DNA of 64,000 nucleotides from Halichondria panicea (taxonomy: Eukaryota; Porifera; Demospongiae; Suberitida; Halichondriidae): positions 6,899,122 to 6,963,121 of the forward strand of contig NC_087377.1 in NCBI RefSeq assembly GCF_963675165.1, written 5' to 3'. The notes below the pieces were generated by a model. That model was not told the origin of the DNA, ran no database searches, and worked only from the letters and a program-made list of their open reading frames with translations. Positions within the stretch are counted from its first letter, which is position 1; every line of letters begins with the position of its first letter. This document shows positions 35,285 to 47,286 of this stretch, piece after piece. The position numbers and the translations under genes were made by a program.

Positions 35285-36207
35285 ATTTTATACATAGGTT
35301 GATGATGTATCCAGGGAGACTGTCAACAAGCAAAGGCAGTCGCAGTCCTTCAAAGCGTCCTTCAACGCGACCTGAGAAAAAAATGAATGTTACTGAAAGG
35401 GTGATGATGCCTCAGTGTAGGCAATGAAGCTACATGCAGTACCATTATTAATGAACACACTGTACATATAATTTACAACATTTTAGATGGATTCATCGGC
35501 CCTGGTGGATAATGCTTAATTCTTTTTATTTTACTTTATTCTCTCGTTATTCCCCTATTTGCTACACACAAGTTGTACTAGCTTTCAAAGTAAGCAAACA
35601 TAATCATAAGCATTATTTTGCAAACCCAACTAATTGCAATTCAAGAAATAATTATGATTAGCAGCCTACAATAATTATACAGAAACTCTTCGAGCTTCAT
35701 TTATCATCGAGCAGCTGTAACAGTCGATCTACACACACACAGACACACTACCGTATACCTTGCGCATGCCCAACTGAGGCATGACCGTATATATGAACGA
35801 ACAAACTGCAAATAGATATTATACAAAGGTCTTTCCCTACAGACTTTCAACTCTCCTCTTCGTTACTTTATCCATGAAAATGAACAACAAGCGAAAAAGT
35901 GAAAAAGCGTTCGCAGGTTGATGAAGTCACATTACTTTATACTAGACTAGTACTTTTACTATAGACCTATGGACTACTTACTTGAGTTATTTATGTCCAC
36001 ATCTTCAACAACAGCATCAGTTTGTCAGATCCTTATGTTGGGCCAATGCATCTCTGGCAGCAAGATAACGCTTAGCACTGTCAATTATACCTACAAAGAC
36101 TTGCTTGGTATCTTCAGTCTCGAACTTTAGCTCCTGTGGAACCCCCAGTTGGCTTCTTTTGAGGTTGAGAACAGACTTCAGTCTTGAAATAAACTTTGAC
36201 AGCCATT
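35285..36207 (-). pseudogene. Unidentified two-exon gene fragment (frameshifted)
   Basis: On the minus strand an open stretch from about 36207 encodes WLSKFISRLKSVLNLKRSQL, GVPQELKFETEDTK, QVFVGIIDSAKRYLAARDAL and AQHKDLTN. A one-base shift near 36025 leads into DAVVEDVDINNS and a donor at 35982/35981. A phase-matched exon at 35371-35285 then encodes RVEGRFEGLRLPLLVDSLPG, YIINLCIK and ends at a GTAAGT donor. I do not recognise the family. Phase agreement and residue composition suggest real ancestry as a gene; the shift suggests decay. The next exon was not found. Confidence 0.45.
35398..35785 (+). mobile_element. Degenerate DR1 copy
   Basis: It is recognisable by 'gatgatgcctcagtg' at the left, the central 'gcattattttgcaaa' and 'gagcagctgtaacagtc' blocks, a CA-rich tract, and a 'ccaactgaggcat' right end. 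It lies in the intron of the minus-strand gene fragment. Confidence 0.6.
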
Positions 36208-36574
36208 TTTTGTTTTTAGTTTGTGTCTACTATCTCGTGAGAGAGCGGAAGAAGGCGTATCAAAAGAAGAATGTAAAAATGTAAAGAATGTGCATTATAA
36301 CTGTCAAGGGCGTCTTTTTCAAGACTCAAGAATATTCAGCCATTTTGTCATTTTTTGGTTGCTTCTGGTCGGAGCTGCCCACGGTACGCCCTTTTATAGT
36401 CAGCGTGCTCGTTTAATAGATCAACATACATGTAGATATAAATCTAGATCTCTACAGCTATTGAATTTTGTCTTGGGCTGGCCTACACATGTATTTTTGA
36501 CTTTAGTGGGTGGTATCCTAAAACATTAATTCATGAATCCTTATTCTTTTAGATTGTAATTGTAACTCTTGGGG

Positions 36575-39435
36575 ATGGAGTCAGTGGCAACTACAACCAG
36601 CTGGACAATCGTCTTGTATGTTTCAGTTGGGCAGCTTCTTATAGCCACACCTATTGAAGGTATGATACACCTGTGTCATTTTACATATCATGCGATGTAT
36701 GTCGTAATTTATACAGCCCTGAAGTTTTCAATTGAGCCCGAGTCAGTGGTACAAGCCGAGGGATTATTGGCAAAGTTTGAGTGCTTGTCTCCTGATGCAA
36801 TATCTCATGCTTGGTTTGTGAATGACAGACCGTCTACTAGCTCTGACTTCTCATCGGAAATCGAAGTAGTTAGAGGCACTTCAGGTCGTCCCTCAGTGCT
36901 GACCATCCCAGCCAGCTCACAGTTCAACAACAGTGTCGTTCAGTGTGCAGCATTTTTACTGAGTGGTGGAGTCTTATCAAGGAGTGCAACCTTGATAGTT
37001 GGTGAGTGCACGGTATATTTGTAGACTGTATACTATGCTTACTTACTATGCTTCTTTTCTCAGAGCGTGTATCTATTGAGGTGGTGAATAATGAAACCAG
37101 CATTACCATCTCTGTGACGAATAACTTCACTATGAAAACCCTCACCTTCCGTGTGCACATCTCTCTCACTACTCTGGGCACTAATGAGATGGTTGCACTC
37201 CCTCCTCTAAATGGTGGACAAAATCAAGTGCAGTTTAATTACAGACAACCTGACAACCACACTGTCTGTGATATATTCACCTTCATTGTGACTCCATTTA
37301 GTGAGTCAGGAATGGAAGGAAGATCCAGTGAACCAGTCACTGGGTTCTTTACAACAGTAACAGGTACTGTCAATGTTTTATTAATCGTACTTGACAATTA
37401 CCACAGATAATAACAATGTCGCTCCCCTCATCAGTCAGGGAGGAAATGTGTTGAGGAAAATAGTACATCTCGGTGATATGGTAAGATAATACGTAGTGAC
37501 TGTAAAAACCGTTTATTCAGCGCACCTCTTAGGTACCCAACTGTACCAACTTCACCTCCTACCAAGTGAACACTGACGTATTGGAACCCATCAGAGACCC
37601 CCAAGTGATATATTTATCTCTTCCCACTGACCAGATAATCAACATTTCTGTGACACTTACTTCGATCACAGGGGTGCGTCTCATATTCAAGGACATGCTA
37701 ATCAGTAAGTTGTGTTATTCAGGAATAGTATAAAGCCCTGTTTACACGACACCTACATGTAATCTGGGTCAGATTTTTCTAAGTAGTGGGCATAGTAAAA
37801 CAACCACTAATTGCATTTGCGCAAACATTGGCTGATGGAAGCTACAGCACAAACATGTACAACACCTCAGAATTAGCCCTTTGTGTTTACTCACAACTAC
37901 ATGTAAGAGGTACGACAGCATCTCGTGATCTCTTTTCATTGCATTCTATATGTTTGACTTTAGTTTTCAATGTAGTGTATTCCCCATAATAATTCTGTTA
38001 TTCTGTGACTAATGCTCAAAGTCAAGGGTCAAACGGTTTTCGTTGCTAAACCCCAGTGAACCCCTATTCAGTCACGAGATATACTTGCTACAAGAGGTGA
38101 GAGCACTGCACCATAAATATCGACGAGTTCCAACCAGGACCTCAGCTGAAGAAACACTATAGCTATAATTATAGCCATAGAGATCTTGAGCAATACATCA
38201 AGCTAGCTAAACAGTCAGTTAAAAACGTTTTACCAGCCTAGAGTTTGTCGTGGCAAGGTCGCGGTAAGCTGCCGGCTAAGCAAATGTCATCACAAAGGAA
38301 TTAAATTTTAAAAAGTGTCGTATCTCTCTGCTCTAGAGGTAGGTTGGCTAATCCGGAGCCTGTTTACACAAATGCAGATAGGTTTAATCTCGATGCTTTA
38401 CATGCTGATTTTGATTTACAATGATTTCCACAGGAACAACTGATGTTCAAAATTTGAGTGTGGACGTTTGCCCTAAAGGAAACTGTGCAAGAATTGAGTA
38501 TGTTGAAGGTACCCTCTCTCCCGGAGCTCTCGTCTGTGTGATACGTATCACTGATGGAGAGTTGGATTTTCAAAGCATGAGACTAGTGCCAATTCGACGG
38601 AATATGAGTAACAATTTTACCATCCCGGTGGCTGTTAGTGGAAATTACAGTGTGGTTGCATTTGACCTTGAGAACAACAGTATGAGTGTACCAAGAATGC
38701 CCATATCTGTGGCGGCCGACAATGAAACTATGTTTTTGAGCGATAGTGAGTCAACTAGTGTGTCAGTGTTGTACATGTACATTCGTTTGTGGTGTGCGTT
38801 TTATAGTATGAGCTCGAACTATTTTACTTGTTGTTGAGTTCCCATTTCCTCAGAATCTTCAACTGAACCAAGTTTTCCACCTAATTCTGAGGGCATTACT
38901 GTCACTAAACTATCAAATGAAAGTACTGAAGTGACCTGTACTACCTCTGGCCAGAGTTGTCTAGCGTTGTTTCAATCTAAAACCTCTCCAACCTCTCTTA
39001 ATCCGATGGTGATGATTAGTCTTAATGAACCACCTAATGACAGAACCACTGTCACTCTTAATACCACTTCTGATGTTTATGTGGTAGTGTACACTTGGAA
39101 CAGTGATTCTGGTGAGACCATCTTTGATGGGAAGGTATCCTTCATTAGTCAATTGGAGCTACCAACTAGTAAGCCAAGAGTTAGTTTCAGTTTCAGGATT
39201 GTATGCGTTCCATTCCTTCCATTCCTGTTGCAGGTCCTCCCCCTGCACAATCACCTCCTGATAGTACGGAATCTCCATCATCATCATCGTCTTCACCTCA
39301 ACCTCCACTGCTCATAGGTAAGCAAGTACTGTTGATTGCGTTTCATAATTATTGCCCATTTTAGTCGTGACCTCTCTCTCTGCAGTCATTGTTGCTATTG
39401 TGATCCTGGTCATAGCCTCGACTCCAGCCCCTTGA
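36575..39435 (+). CDS. Receptor C: Ig/FN3-like receptor, membrane exon cut by a transposon
   Basis: Exons: 36575-36659, 36717-37001, 37064-37363, 37407-37480, 37533-37704, 38434-38745, 38854-39168, 39234-39317 and the start of the membrane exon at 39386. Signal peptide MESVATTTSW plus a hydrophobic run. The Ig domain has FECLSP, HAWFVND and VVQCAA; the FN3-like domain follows, then the shared modules and a Ser/Pro stalk. At 39414 a RecQ-family element enters the membrane exon. Reading into it gives a TGA at 39433, so the predicted product is about 558 residues with only about 15 hydrophobic residues at its C terminus. The remaining part of the exon (40689-40796) encodes the rest of the helix and a basic KKGKRGRG segment. 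It lacks 12 bp in exon 5 relative to A. The original tail type is short and basic, like receptor E. Confidence 0.75.
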
Positions 39436-40688
39436 ATAGAGGGCCTGGTATTTACTGTTGGCGCGTGGGTGGACAATTAATTTATTATTTACCGTATTTT
39501 ATCTCATTTAACGTTAAAACAGTATTTTATCTTATTGTGATAAAGAACAGAAAAGAAAAAGGAGAGGCTACCTCTCTGTATACAGCGAAGTAAAATCTGT
39601 AGATTTATTCATTAACTTGAGGCTCGGATCGGATACACACTCAGGCGACAAGTTAATCTCATAAGAAATTAGTTAAACCTGTGGGTAAAAAATAAATGTG
39701 GATAAGTACAGTGGCTGTGACGTAACATAATGTGAGGACTACTTATTGATTTACACAATAGATTTACCATTGAAAGCACTATCCATTAATACACACTCCA
39801 GCAGCAAGTCCGGATACACACTCAAGCAACAAGTCCCTTGGATCGGATACACACAAGTCCCTCGGATTGTAAACACATTCAGGCCACACAGTTCTCAGAT
39901 CAGATACCATGTACTTAATACTCTGTGACCAATTTTTGGCAAATGTCACAACAATACTTCCTTCCAGAGAGAATGGCACTGAACGTCGAACAGACACACC
40001 AACACTTTGAAGATGGCTTCACTCAGAGAAACAAGAGGAGAAATCACCATCACAACACTTCTTTCAGAGAGAGGTGCACTGGTCCTGTCAAGCTTCACAT
40101 CAATCAAGAAAGGGAGTGTCTGGAAAGCAGATGGACTTGCTCTGGGACTTGCCATAGCCGGCCGGTACGGTACCCACATGTTTACCACCGTACAGACACT
40201 TCAACGCCTCCAGCTGCTTGTCTTTCAAGACTAGACCTGGTTTTCCAACACAGGATAACGCGTACGCGAGAGCAGAAGAGAAGGTAGCAGCCATTACACA
40301 ACTTGGACTAGATTTCTTTTTTCCATGACATCATTATAAATGAAACGGATATCAATGTTTTACAACTAAATGCGGAATAAAAATACTGATAAATATACTA
40401 CAATTTACGATTACCAAGATTCTTGGTAATTCTGGCGCATGCGTAAAAACTTAAACACCTCTTTGGGAGAGTCAGCATAGCCCTTTGGCGAGGGAACGCT
40501 CATTCACAGGTCACCAACTCTATCACCTGTGCTTGATGGGCATACCTAAACTTACTATAATAATGCTAGTTTGTTCTTCACATCTTTACCTTACTTAGAT
40601 TTCGATTTATATCTGTCTACCCGTTTGTACTTACCTTACCTACTCGTTTCGCCATAAAGGCTTAAAAAAAAAAAAAAAAATCGAGGCT
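39414..40688. mobile_element. RecQ-family TIR element 3 inserted in receptor C, perfect 11 bp target duplication
   Basis: Short inverted ends are AGCCTCGA (39414) and TCGAGGCT (40681-40688). The identical flanks ATCCTGGTCAT (39403-39413 and 40689-40699) are host receptor sequence, so both the insertion point and the duplication are clear. Inside are a minus-strand RecQ-like fragment and short direct repeats ('ggatacacactcaagcaac' type, 39780-39890). Confidence 0.9.
39946..40294 (-). pseudogene. RecQ-like helicase N-terminal fragment in element 3
   Basis: The minus strand encodes ALSCVGKPGLVLKDKQLEAL, a GGKHVGTVPAGYGKS Walker A region, a frame change, AFQTLPFLIDVKL and VVMVISPLVSL (motif Ia). 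The order matches RecQ-like helicases and the fragment in element 1. The usual TGYGKS threonine is alanine here. Motif II and the C-terminal lobe are absent, so it is not catalytically competent. Confidence 0.75.
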
Positions 40689-40796
40689 ATCCTGGTCATT
40701 GCGATAATTGTCATCATTGTTATTCTGCATCAAGTGAAGAAAGGCAAACGAGGCAGAGGTGTCGCATTCCAGCTACAATCATTGTCAATTAGAAAG
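40689..40796 (+). pseudogene. Severed 3' part of the receptor C membrane exon
   Basis: It starts with the second copy of the 11 bp duplication and encodes the distal half of the membrane helix, then basic residues (QVKKGKRGRG) and a tail like that of receptor E. It ends at an AAAG/GT donor at the same place as in receptor E. Confidence 0.75.
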
Positions 40797-41335
40797 GTGA
40801 TGAAATGTGCTGCTCCCATGATTAGGTCACCACGTACGTGTAGTGTAGCTTAAATGGCTTAAAAGCAGCTATGATTATAATTATACCAAAGTGCTAAAAA
40901 CGTACAAAAGTGCTGCCAATCCTAGTTAAAGCCTACTGGTTTTTAACAATAGTGTGAACATTTCGTGCTATTTGGTCAAATGACGTTGTGTCTTCTGTTA
41001 GCTAAGCATTTAATTTTCATGGAGGATTGCGAACCCACGAAAACAGTGAAAATTAAGCCCCTCGATTTCGTGCTATCGAATTAGTAAAATATTTTGCTGG
41101 TGAATAACCTTTGCGAATGAGCCAAATCGATCAGTAGAAAAATTGACCCTTTGCGATCTAACTATTGCGTTCTGGTACAAATTTAGGTTTTGCGATTTTA
41201 TTGGTGCGAATTGTTCCCTTGCTAAGTTTGCATATGTTTGATGCTCGCAAAACATTCTAGTAATACGGTACACGATACATACATGTATAACTTGAACTCT
41301 CTTACCGGCTGACTATATAATTCTTGCTATTTGTT

Positions 41336-42463
41336 AGCCTCGATTCCAGGCCACTCTCAATTGAGAAAGACGGCCTGGTATACACTGTCTGCGCATGCGT
41401 TAATCTTGGGGATCGAGATATCTTAGTAAATTAGTCAGTATAATTATTGTGTATATTTTATAATGATGTCATTGCACAAATCACAGCAGTTTTAATAAGC
41501 TACTTACAACATTTATGGCCTAGACTAGTGACTATTTTTGTTGTGATGGCTTCTACTTTTGTTTTGCTCCTGCTCAAGCTCTCTCCAGTGTTGAAAAGTA
41601 AGGTTATGTCTTCTTTTGTACTGTGGTTGAGTGGTGGGCATTTTTCTTTCAGTACTGACCGGCTCTGGTAAGTCTACTTGCTTCCAGACGCTTGTTTGAT
41701 GCCATCTCAGTAAGATCCGTGCTCTTTGTATGAGCCTAGAGTTGTGATGGCGATTTCTCTCCCTTGACACTAATAGTTAATCATAGATAGAAGAGTAAGA
41801 GGGATCGATTGGAAACGGAAGTAGTGCACGTAATGATTTTACTTTGAATCTGCAGTAAAACCTCGAAAACTATCCGCGTTACGCCCTATAATCGAGGCTA
41901 TTTTGCCGGGTAACTCGCTCAAAATAAGAAAGTTGTGTTTCCTCGAGACATCATCTCTTTCAGCACTTTATAACATGCCCAGTCTGTGAACCACGTGTAG
42001 TACTTGCTAATGACTGACCACACCCAGTAAACAGGGGCATTCCTGTAAAGTTATAAGCGAACAGCTGCTAGTCTTGTATTGCTAAAACGTGGAAACGTGC
42101 TACTGCGGTATAAACCTTTAAATATGAGTGAGTTGCACTGGCTGAGCACATTTGCTTGTCGTTTATTATGCACAGTGTGTAGGAATAGGCCATCAGCTTT
42201 GGCTAGCCGGACCACGCTCATCTACAGCTTTGGCTTAATTGTTGACACAGCCTCGATTAAACCACGGGTAAAGCGGATGTTACAAGAGGGTACTTCCGTT
42301 TCCAATCCCTCTTCCTCTTCTATCTATGGTTTAATCAACCACGTGGGTGACCATATATAGTACTAAAGTAAATTACAAAGATAACAAATTTACTATTGAA
42401 TCCACCCACGTGCAAACGGTGGTTATACCAGGCCCTCTGGTGAGAGGGGCTGGGATCGAGGCT
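41336..42463. mobile_element. RecQ-family TIR element 4, with a nested foldback element
   Basis: The left end AGCCTCGATTCCAGGCC and the right end (GGGATCGAGGCT at 42463) are inverted, with inner 'ggcctggtata' blocks. Flanks TGCTATTTGTT and AGCTATTTGTG share 9 bp in register. No helicase motif is visible; it was assigned by termini. It contains the 41776-42336 element. Confidence 0.7.
41776..42336. mobile_element. Foldback element, about 560 bp, GAAGAGTAAGAGGGAT-type ends
   Basis: The left end ('catagatagaagagtaagag', followed by a 'ggaaacggaagta' block) is inverted at 42285-42336. Interior blocks match the interrupted copy in receptor A intron 1 and partial copies near 45480 and 49870-50000. 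No coding capacity was recognised. Confidence 0.75.
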
Positions 42464-43342
42464 AGCTATTTGTGTGTCTTTAGGTAACCTATATAATTAT
42501 GACTGCATGAGCATTAATTACATAACGAGTGATCAAGCTGGCGCTTTGCTAATGCCTCTCGCCATGTTTGCTTTCGCTCAAAAAGTGTTAATAGACTAGA
42601 AGAAAGTACCTTAACTGACTTAAAGACTTGTGCATCCACTGTAATTATATCTATTGTATTATAACTGAGAAGAAAAGACTTGTGTACATGCATCTATTGT
42701 ATATGTAGTGTTTGTAGCTTACCAGGACCTCAAGAAAAAGAAGTATTCTGCCAGGATCTCTCTGGGTTAAAATGGATTATCTCACTTCTTTTTTATCTTT
42801 CTTGCCTCCAGTTTTGGAGAGTAGCCCCAAAGTTCAGAATTAATAATTATTGTCACGAGATGAGCTCCACCCTCAGGTGGAGTTCAGAGGAGGTTTGACA
42901 CGATCATGTGTACCACTTTTTTTGCTGAGCTGGCACAAAAATGGACAATGAGTTCTATGTAAACTTCTAGCTGGTGTTGCACGGTCATTAGAGACTGAAG
43001 GAAAACTTTATGTACCTCTCTGGCTTCTTTTGATATAAAACTTTGATTAACCAACCCGATCCCCTCTATTCTGGCGAGTTATCAGTGCATACAGTGTTTA
43101 CTAGATTCTTGAGTGACAGCCAGTACAATGCAAGCTGCATACAGCACTGCTAAACTATACTCTACCCTATAGTCTAGCTAATCTTGGTCCAGCCAGACAA
43201 CAGACACAGCTAGTCAGGTGTTACAAGTCAGCAAAGCAAGAGTATCCATAACTTTTTTATTACAGTTATTCGGTATCTATGGTAACGTGAGCTTAACGCA
43301 AGCTGTGGATATAGTGTAGGATCCATTCCTGCACATGGGCAT
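42464..43342. other. No gene recognised
   Basis: It contains phrases repeated elsewhere: 'gctaatgcctctcgccatgt' (also near 46741) and 'ctgagaagaaaagacttgtg' (also near 47142). It is probably duplicated or repeat-derived DNA. Confidence 0.45.
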
Positions 43343-44250
43343 CTAAAGGCCAAACGAGACCAAGCAGCAGACCGCAGAGGTCCTTATAGTGATGTGAGCT
43401 CTCACGCTAATCGGAGTAACAGCTATGAGAGCCTCTCTGGGTGAGGAGAGAGTTGGGCAGGTTGACAAGAAGTGGGAGGGTGATTCATCTTCTAGGTTGC
43501 AGAGTTTGCAAATTGCATCACCCGGTGCGGCATTTGTTGTCCTGTATCTAAACCTTAATGCATCTAGTTCTAGGCCATCACAGCCTGTAAGAAGTCTAAT
43601 TCTGAAGTTAGAGGGGCCATAAAGTGATCTATCTTTCAGTGAGCACGACCACAACTGGGAGGGCTTCCCAAGATGAGCAGGCAGAGATGATATCTGGAGG
43701 TGAGAGCAGGAGTCCACCAGATTGACATGCTGTCCAATGAGCAATGACTTTTTCGCTGTTGCTTTGAAAGAGTCTTTATTTTTCCCATACAAAACCATGG
43801 TGGAAATTGGCGGGAAAGAATGGGTTGAGTCTAGGGAGGACCAAGTCTTGAGTAGGCCAGAGGCAGTGTCCAGGAGCAGCCTTTCCATGCACCCATCAGT
43901 ATTTGCTTAGGAAGGTCTTCTGTTGACATGCATACAATAGAGTTGACAAAGCAAAGCTGCCTGCAGTCTACCAGAGAGGAATCGGATAAGACTTGTGAGT
44001 GCTAGCGAGGGACATCTGGTAGGGAGGCCCTGAATCGTATGTAGGATTTTTCTATGGATTCTTTCCAACATTGTTAGGTCAGTTTTTGTGAGGGACCAAA
44101 GCTCTGACCCGTAGAGCGTAACTGGGAGGCAGAGAGATGAGTACAATTTGTGAGATGTGATGGGGTGAAGATAGTTGGGCGGAGTCCAACCACTGGCGCA
44201 GTGGTTGGGTATCACGACAATATACGTTTTTGTTCCACTGGTACTTGACT
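43343..44250 (-). pseudogene. LINE-type retrotransposon ORF2 C-terminal fragment
   Basis: The minus strand encodes the end of a reverse transcriptase (LPVTLYGSELWSLTKTDL, MLERIHRKILHTIQGLP), then after a frame change (about 43905) a C-terminal region. That region has a cysteine/histidine cluster (CKLCNLEDESPSHFLSTCP). This order is typical of non-LTR elements. The catalytic YxDD part is absent, so it is a 5'-truncated dead copy. Confidence 0.75.
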
Positions 44251-44615
44251 CTACTTGAGGCAGAGTATAAATATCGTAAGTGGCTGACAACCGCATCGCT
44301 CAGGGGTGCGATATAAAGAAATTAATAATTATTTGTCTATAGCTTGACTACATCTAGCTATAGCTGTTTTAGGTTGCAAGAAAGACCCCAGAGTTCTTTA
44401 GAGAAAGTAGAAGGATACTGCAGCCTGTAATACAACATGTACAAGATTTAGCAGAGGCAGAAATAATTATTGCCTTGTCAGCAAAATTGAGCTGTAAGGT
44501 TTCCCACTTGAACGCTGCAATCTGATTGGGCTGCAAGTTGTCTGCAGTTGGAACAAAAACGTATATTGTTGTGATACCCAACTATTGCGCCAGTGGTTGG
44601 ACTCTGCCCAACTAG
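44175..44615. repeat. Inverted repeat at the end of the LINE fragment
   Basis: About 70 bp around 'gttgggtatcacgacaatat' (44175-44245) recur inverted at 44540-44615. The repeated DNA includes a 'ttggactccgcccaact' phrase, also seen degenerate at about 18100-18140. Confidence 0.6.
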
Positions 44616-44704
44616 GGTGAAGGCGGCCAAACCTTGCACCAACCGAATTATAAGTTGAATAGAAACTTTGTGCGAACAGATGATGCTACAAAAGATTCTA
44701 AAGT

Positions 44705-44925
44705 GGCCTAAAGTGTGAGTGAAACTAGCCGTAACTCAAGAAAGTAGCTAATCCACGAATCAAAATCCAAGAGATTGTGGCTAGAAGCCTATAGAAGTTG
44801 TTAGTTTTCATCGCATTGCAACAGTTGAGCAGTTACAGCTGGAACAGACACACAGACAGACAGACACTGTCAGTTTTACCGTATTCCTCGTGCACGTGCG
44901 GCTATGCCTCGAGGCATAAGTAGGG
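44705..44925 (+). mobile_element. DR1 right-half fragment
   Basis: It shares with DR1 the order 'aactcaagaaag', 'gctagaagcctatagaa', a 'gcagttac' block, a CA-rich tract and a 'gaggcataa' end. It is diverged. Confidence 0.55.
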
Positions 44926-45619
44926 GGTGCTGGAAGCATTGTGTGGGGCAAGCCTAGTCTTAGCGAAAAGAAGATGTAGACTGGCGGCGACAGCCCCTGG
45001 CGTGCGTATATAGCGCGAGGGACTGGCAAACTGCCTATCAGTAACTCGTCTCAGCTGCAACGAGCATTGCAGCCTATCAGATTGCTCAACATCATATTAG
45101 CCCTGTAATTGTAACCACACTTACACTTCAGGGGATTCAATAGTAACTAAATTTTAACCACATTATCTATAATGATATTCATGTTTGGTAGTGTCATATG
45201 ATCTATACACTTCCGCTGAGACGAGTGACATATAGGCAGTTGGCCATGCAGTCGCTCACGCAGAGAAGATGTTCCCCTCGTCTGTGCCTTTCCCTTGCCA
45301 GCCTCTGTTGTCTGTCGTTTCATTAGCGCGTGCTTCTTGACGACGTTCCCTGGCCTGGTATTGCTAGCCTCTCGTTTAATTATGTCGTGCCTCTTCTAAT
45401 CCAATGGTGTTGCCAGCCTCTCGTTTCATTATGTCGTGCCTCTTGTCGACACTCCCTAGCCCTGGCCTGGTCTGTTGGATTATAGATAGAAGAGTAATGG
45501 TTGGAGAATGCTGTTGTTGACCTGTATCACTTTCATCCATAGTACCAGTTTACTTGTCGCTGGTTTACTATATAAAGAGTTTGCTTTACTTGCTTGTACA
45601 AAATCAGGAGTGTATCTAA

Positions 45620-45800
45620 CAACAAGCGATCGTCACGCTAAAAAGCTTCGCTCTGCTTCGTTGCAAAAGTAATGCAAATGCAGCGATCGTCACACTAAAG
45701 AGCTACAGACGGATATAAAGCAGACGGATATCCGGTCGCTGAGCTCTCTCTGCAGTACTCGAACCTATGGGACTCGTCTCAGGGCTCACTCCAATTATTC
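45620..45800 (+). mobile_element. 3' tail fragment of a retroelement
   Basis: Blocks 'cgtcacgctaaaaagcttc', 'cagacggatatccggtcgct' and 'tatgggactcgtctcagggc' recur in the same order at 55240-55380, directly behind the retroelement ORF. This is therefore another 3' end of that family. Confidence 0.55.
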
Positions 45801-46885
45801 ACAATGGTACAAATACTACTCCCGTAGTGCATTTTAGAGAGGTGATACCTTAAGGTGACATATTTCCCACCTACTACACTTTTGCTATATAGCCTCGTTC
45901 CCAGGCCTTACTTTTTCTTGCTGTTGTCACTGTTCATCCATAAATCACAAGAAAGACATAGTGAGGCAGCAAAGAAAGAAATGGGCGTACAGTTAAGGCC
46001 TGGTTTGGGAAATCGCGTGATCCACAAGGATTTTTATGAACGTGGGCGAAATGTAGCCCACAATCGTGACGTAAGGTATTCTCCCACGCATTCAGAGTTA
46101 ATAAAACTGTACTGAGACAACCACCCAAGCTGTGCTGCAAGTCAGATCAGAGAACCAGCGTGGCCAGCTCTGCATGGTGGCAGTAGCTACCTGCTATATG
46201 ATAATGATGACTAAGCTATTCTTGATCTATACTAGCATGTATAAAGACACAAGAAAAGGTAATAGTCTGATAGAATCTGAACACACAATCTAGACTAGTA
46301 GATCATCTAGCTAAGCCTAAGGTATATAGCTAGCTATAGTGCTTGCAAACTTCCAGTTCCAAGTCCATGTCCAGCTTGCTGCAGGCAAAGTTTTATTAGT
46401 CATAGATATCTGCGTGGGCAGTCCAACATCTCTAGCTCAACATCTCTAGCTCATTGTCACCCTTCTACCACCCTTCTACCCTCACACGACTTCCCGATAC
46501 AGGCTCTCCTTTTTCCTAACTCTATGTCTATTTCTTTCTTTATTCCTCCAATTAATACCGTATTTTATCTCATTGAAAGATTAAGACAGTATTTTATCTT
46601 ATTGAACGATTGTGATAAAGAACAGAAAAAGGAGAGCCTGTGTAGAGGCTACACTTTTGCTATGTAGTCTAGTGGGGTTTAACTGTCATAAATTGGCACC
46701 TCAGGGCTACAAGGGAAACGAGTGTTGCAAGCGTGCGCTTGCTAATGCCTCTCGCCATGTTTTTGCTTTCGCTCAAAAGTATTAGAGTGTTATAGAAGAG
46801 GTAAATAATTTGCAATGTGCTTTGATTGTTTCACAAGAAAGGGGTGTTCACAGTTACTAGTGTATACTGATCGTCTTAAAATAAT
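45801..46885. other. No gene recognised; repeat fragments
   Basis: It includes a possible RecQ-family end ('tagcctcgttcccaggcc' at 45890) and a block at 46554-46660 that recurs inside element 3 at 39490-39590 ('ccgtattttatctcatt'). No supported exon is present. Confidence 0.45.
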
Positions 46886-47070
46886 GGCCTGTAGCCAAAC
46901 AGTGGGAGCAAACCTTTGTCAAAGGCATAATTATAGTCAGTATATAATAGTCCAGTACAATTCAACCACAGAATTAAATCAACGATACTGAAGTAACTGC
47001 ATGTTATTTAAATGGCCTGTAGCCAAACAGTGGGAGCAAACCTTTGTCAAAGGCACAGACTAAGAGAGAA
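46885..47070. repeat. Two direct copies of a 46 bp sequence
   Basis: The phrase 'atggcctgtagccaaacagt' followed by 'gggagcaaacctttgtcaaa' occurs at about 46885 and 47010. The copies are separated by about 80 bp of unique sequence. Confidence 0.75.
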
Positions 47071-47286
47071 TTTACAGTAGTATAGCACAGACAGTATAGT
47101 ATATAAACAAGCAGAAAGTGTGTATCTATCTATACTAATACTGAGAAGAAAAGACTTGTGTATACATGTATCTATTGTTACCAGTTATTGGTATAGGTGT
47201 AGAGATTTCTAATTATAGTATAGTAAATGCAACCTAATACTTAGAATGCATGGAAGGTCAACATTCCCAGCTCTTTGCAACTGTAG

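Noticed and set aside
40495-40690. Poly-A tract near 40665-40680 as evidence for a retroposed insertion in receptor C
   Set aside because: The insertion has inverted AGCCTCGA/TCGAGGCT ends and a precise 11 bp duplication. The A-run is internal to the element.
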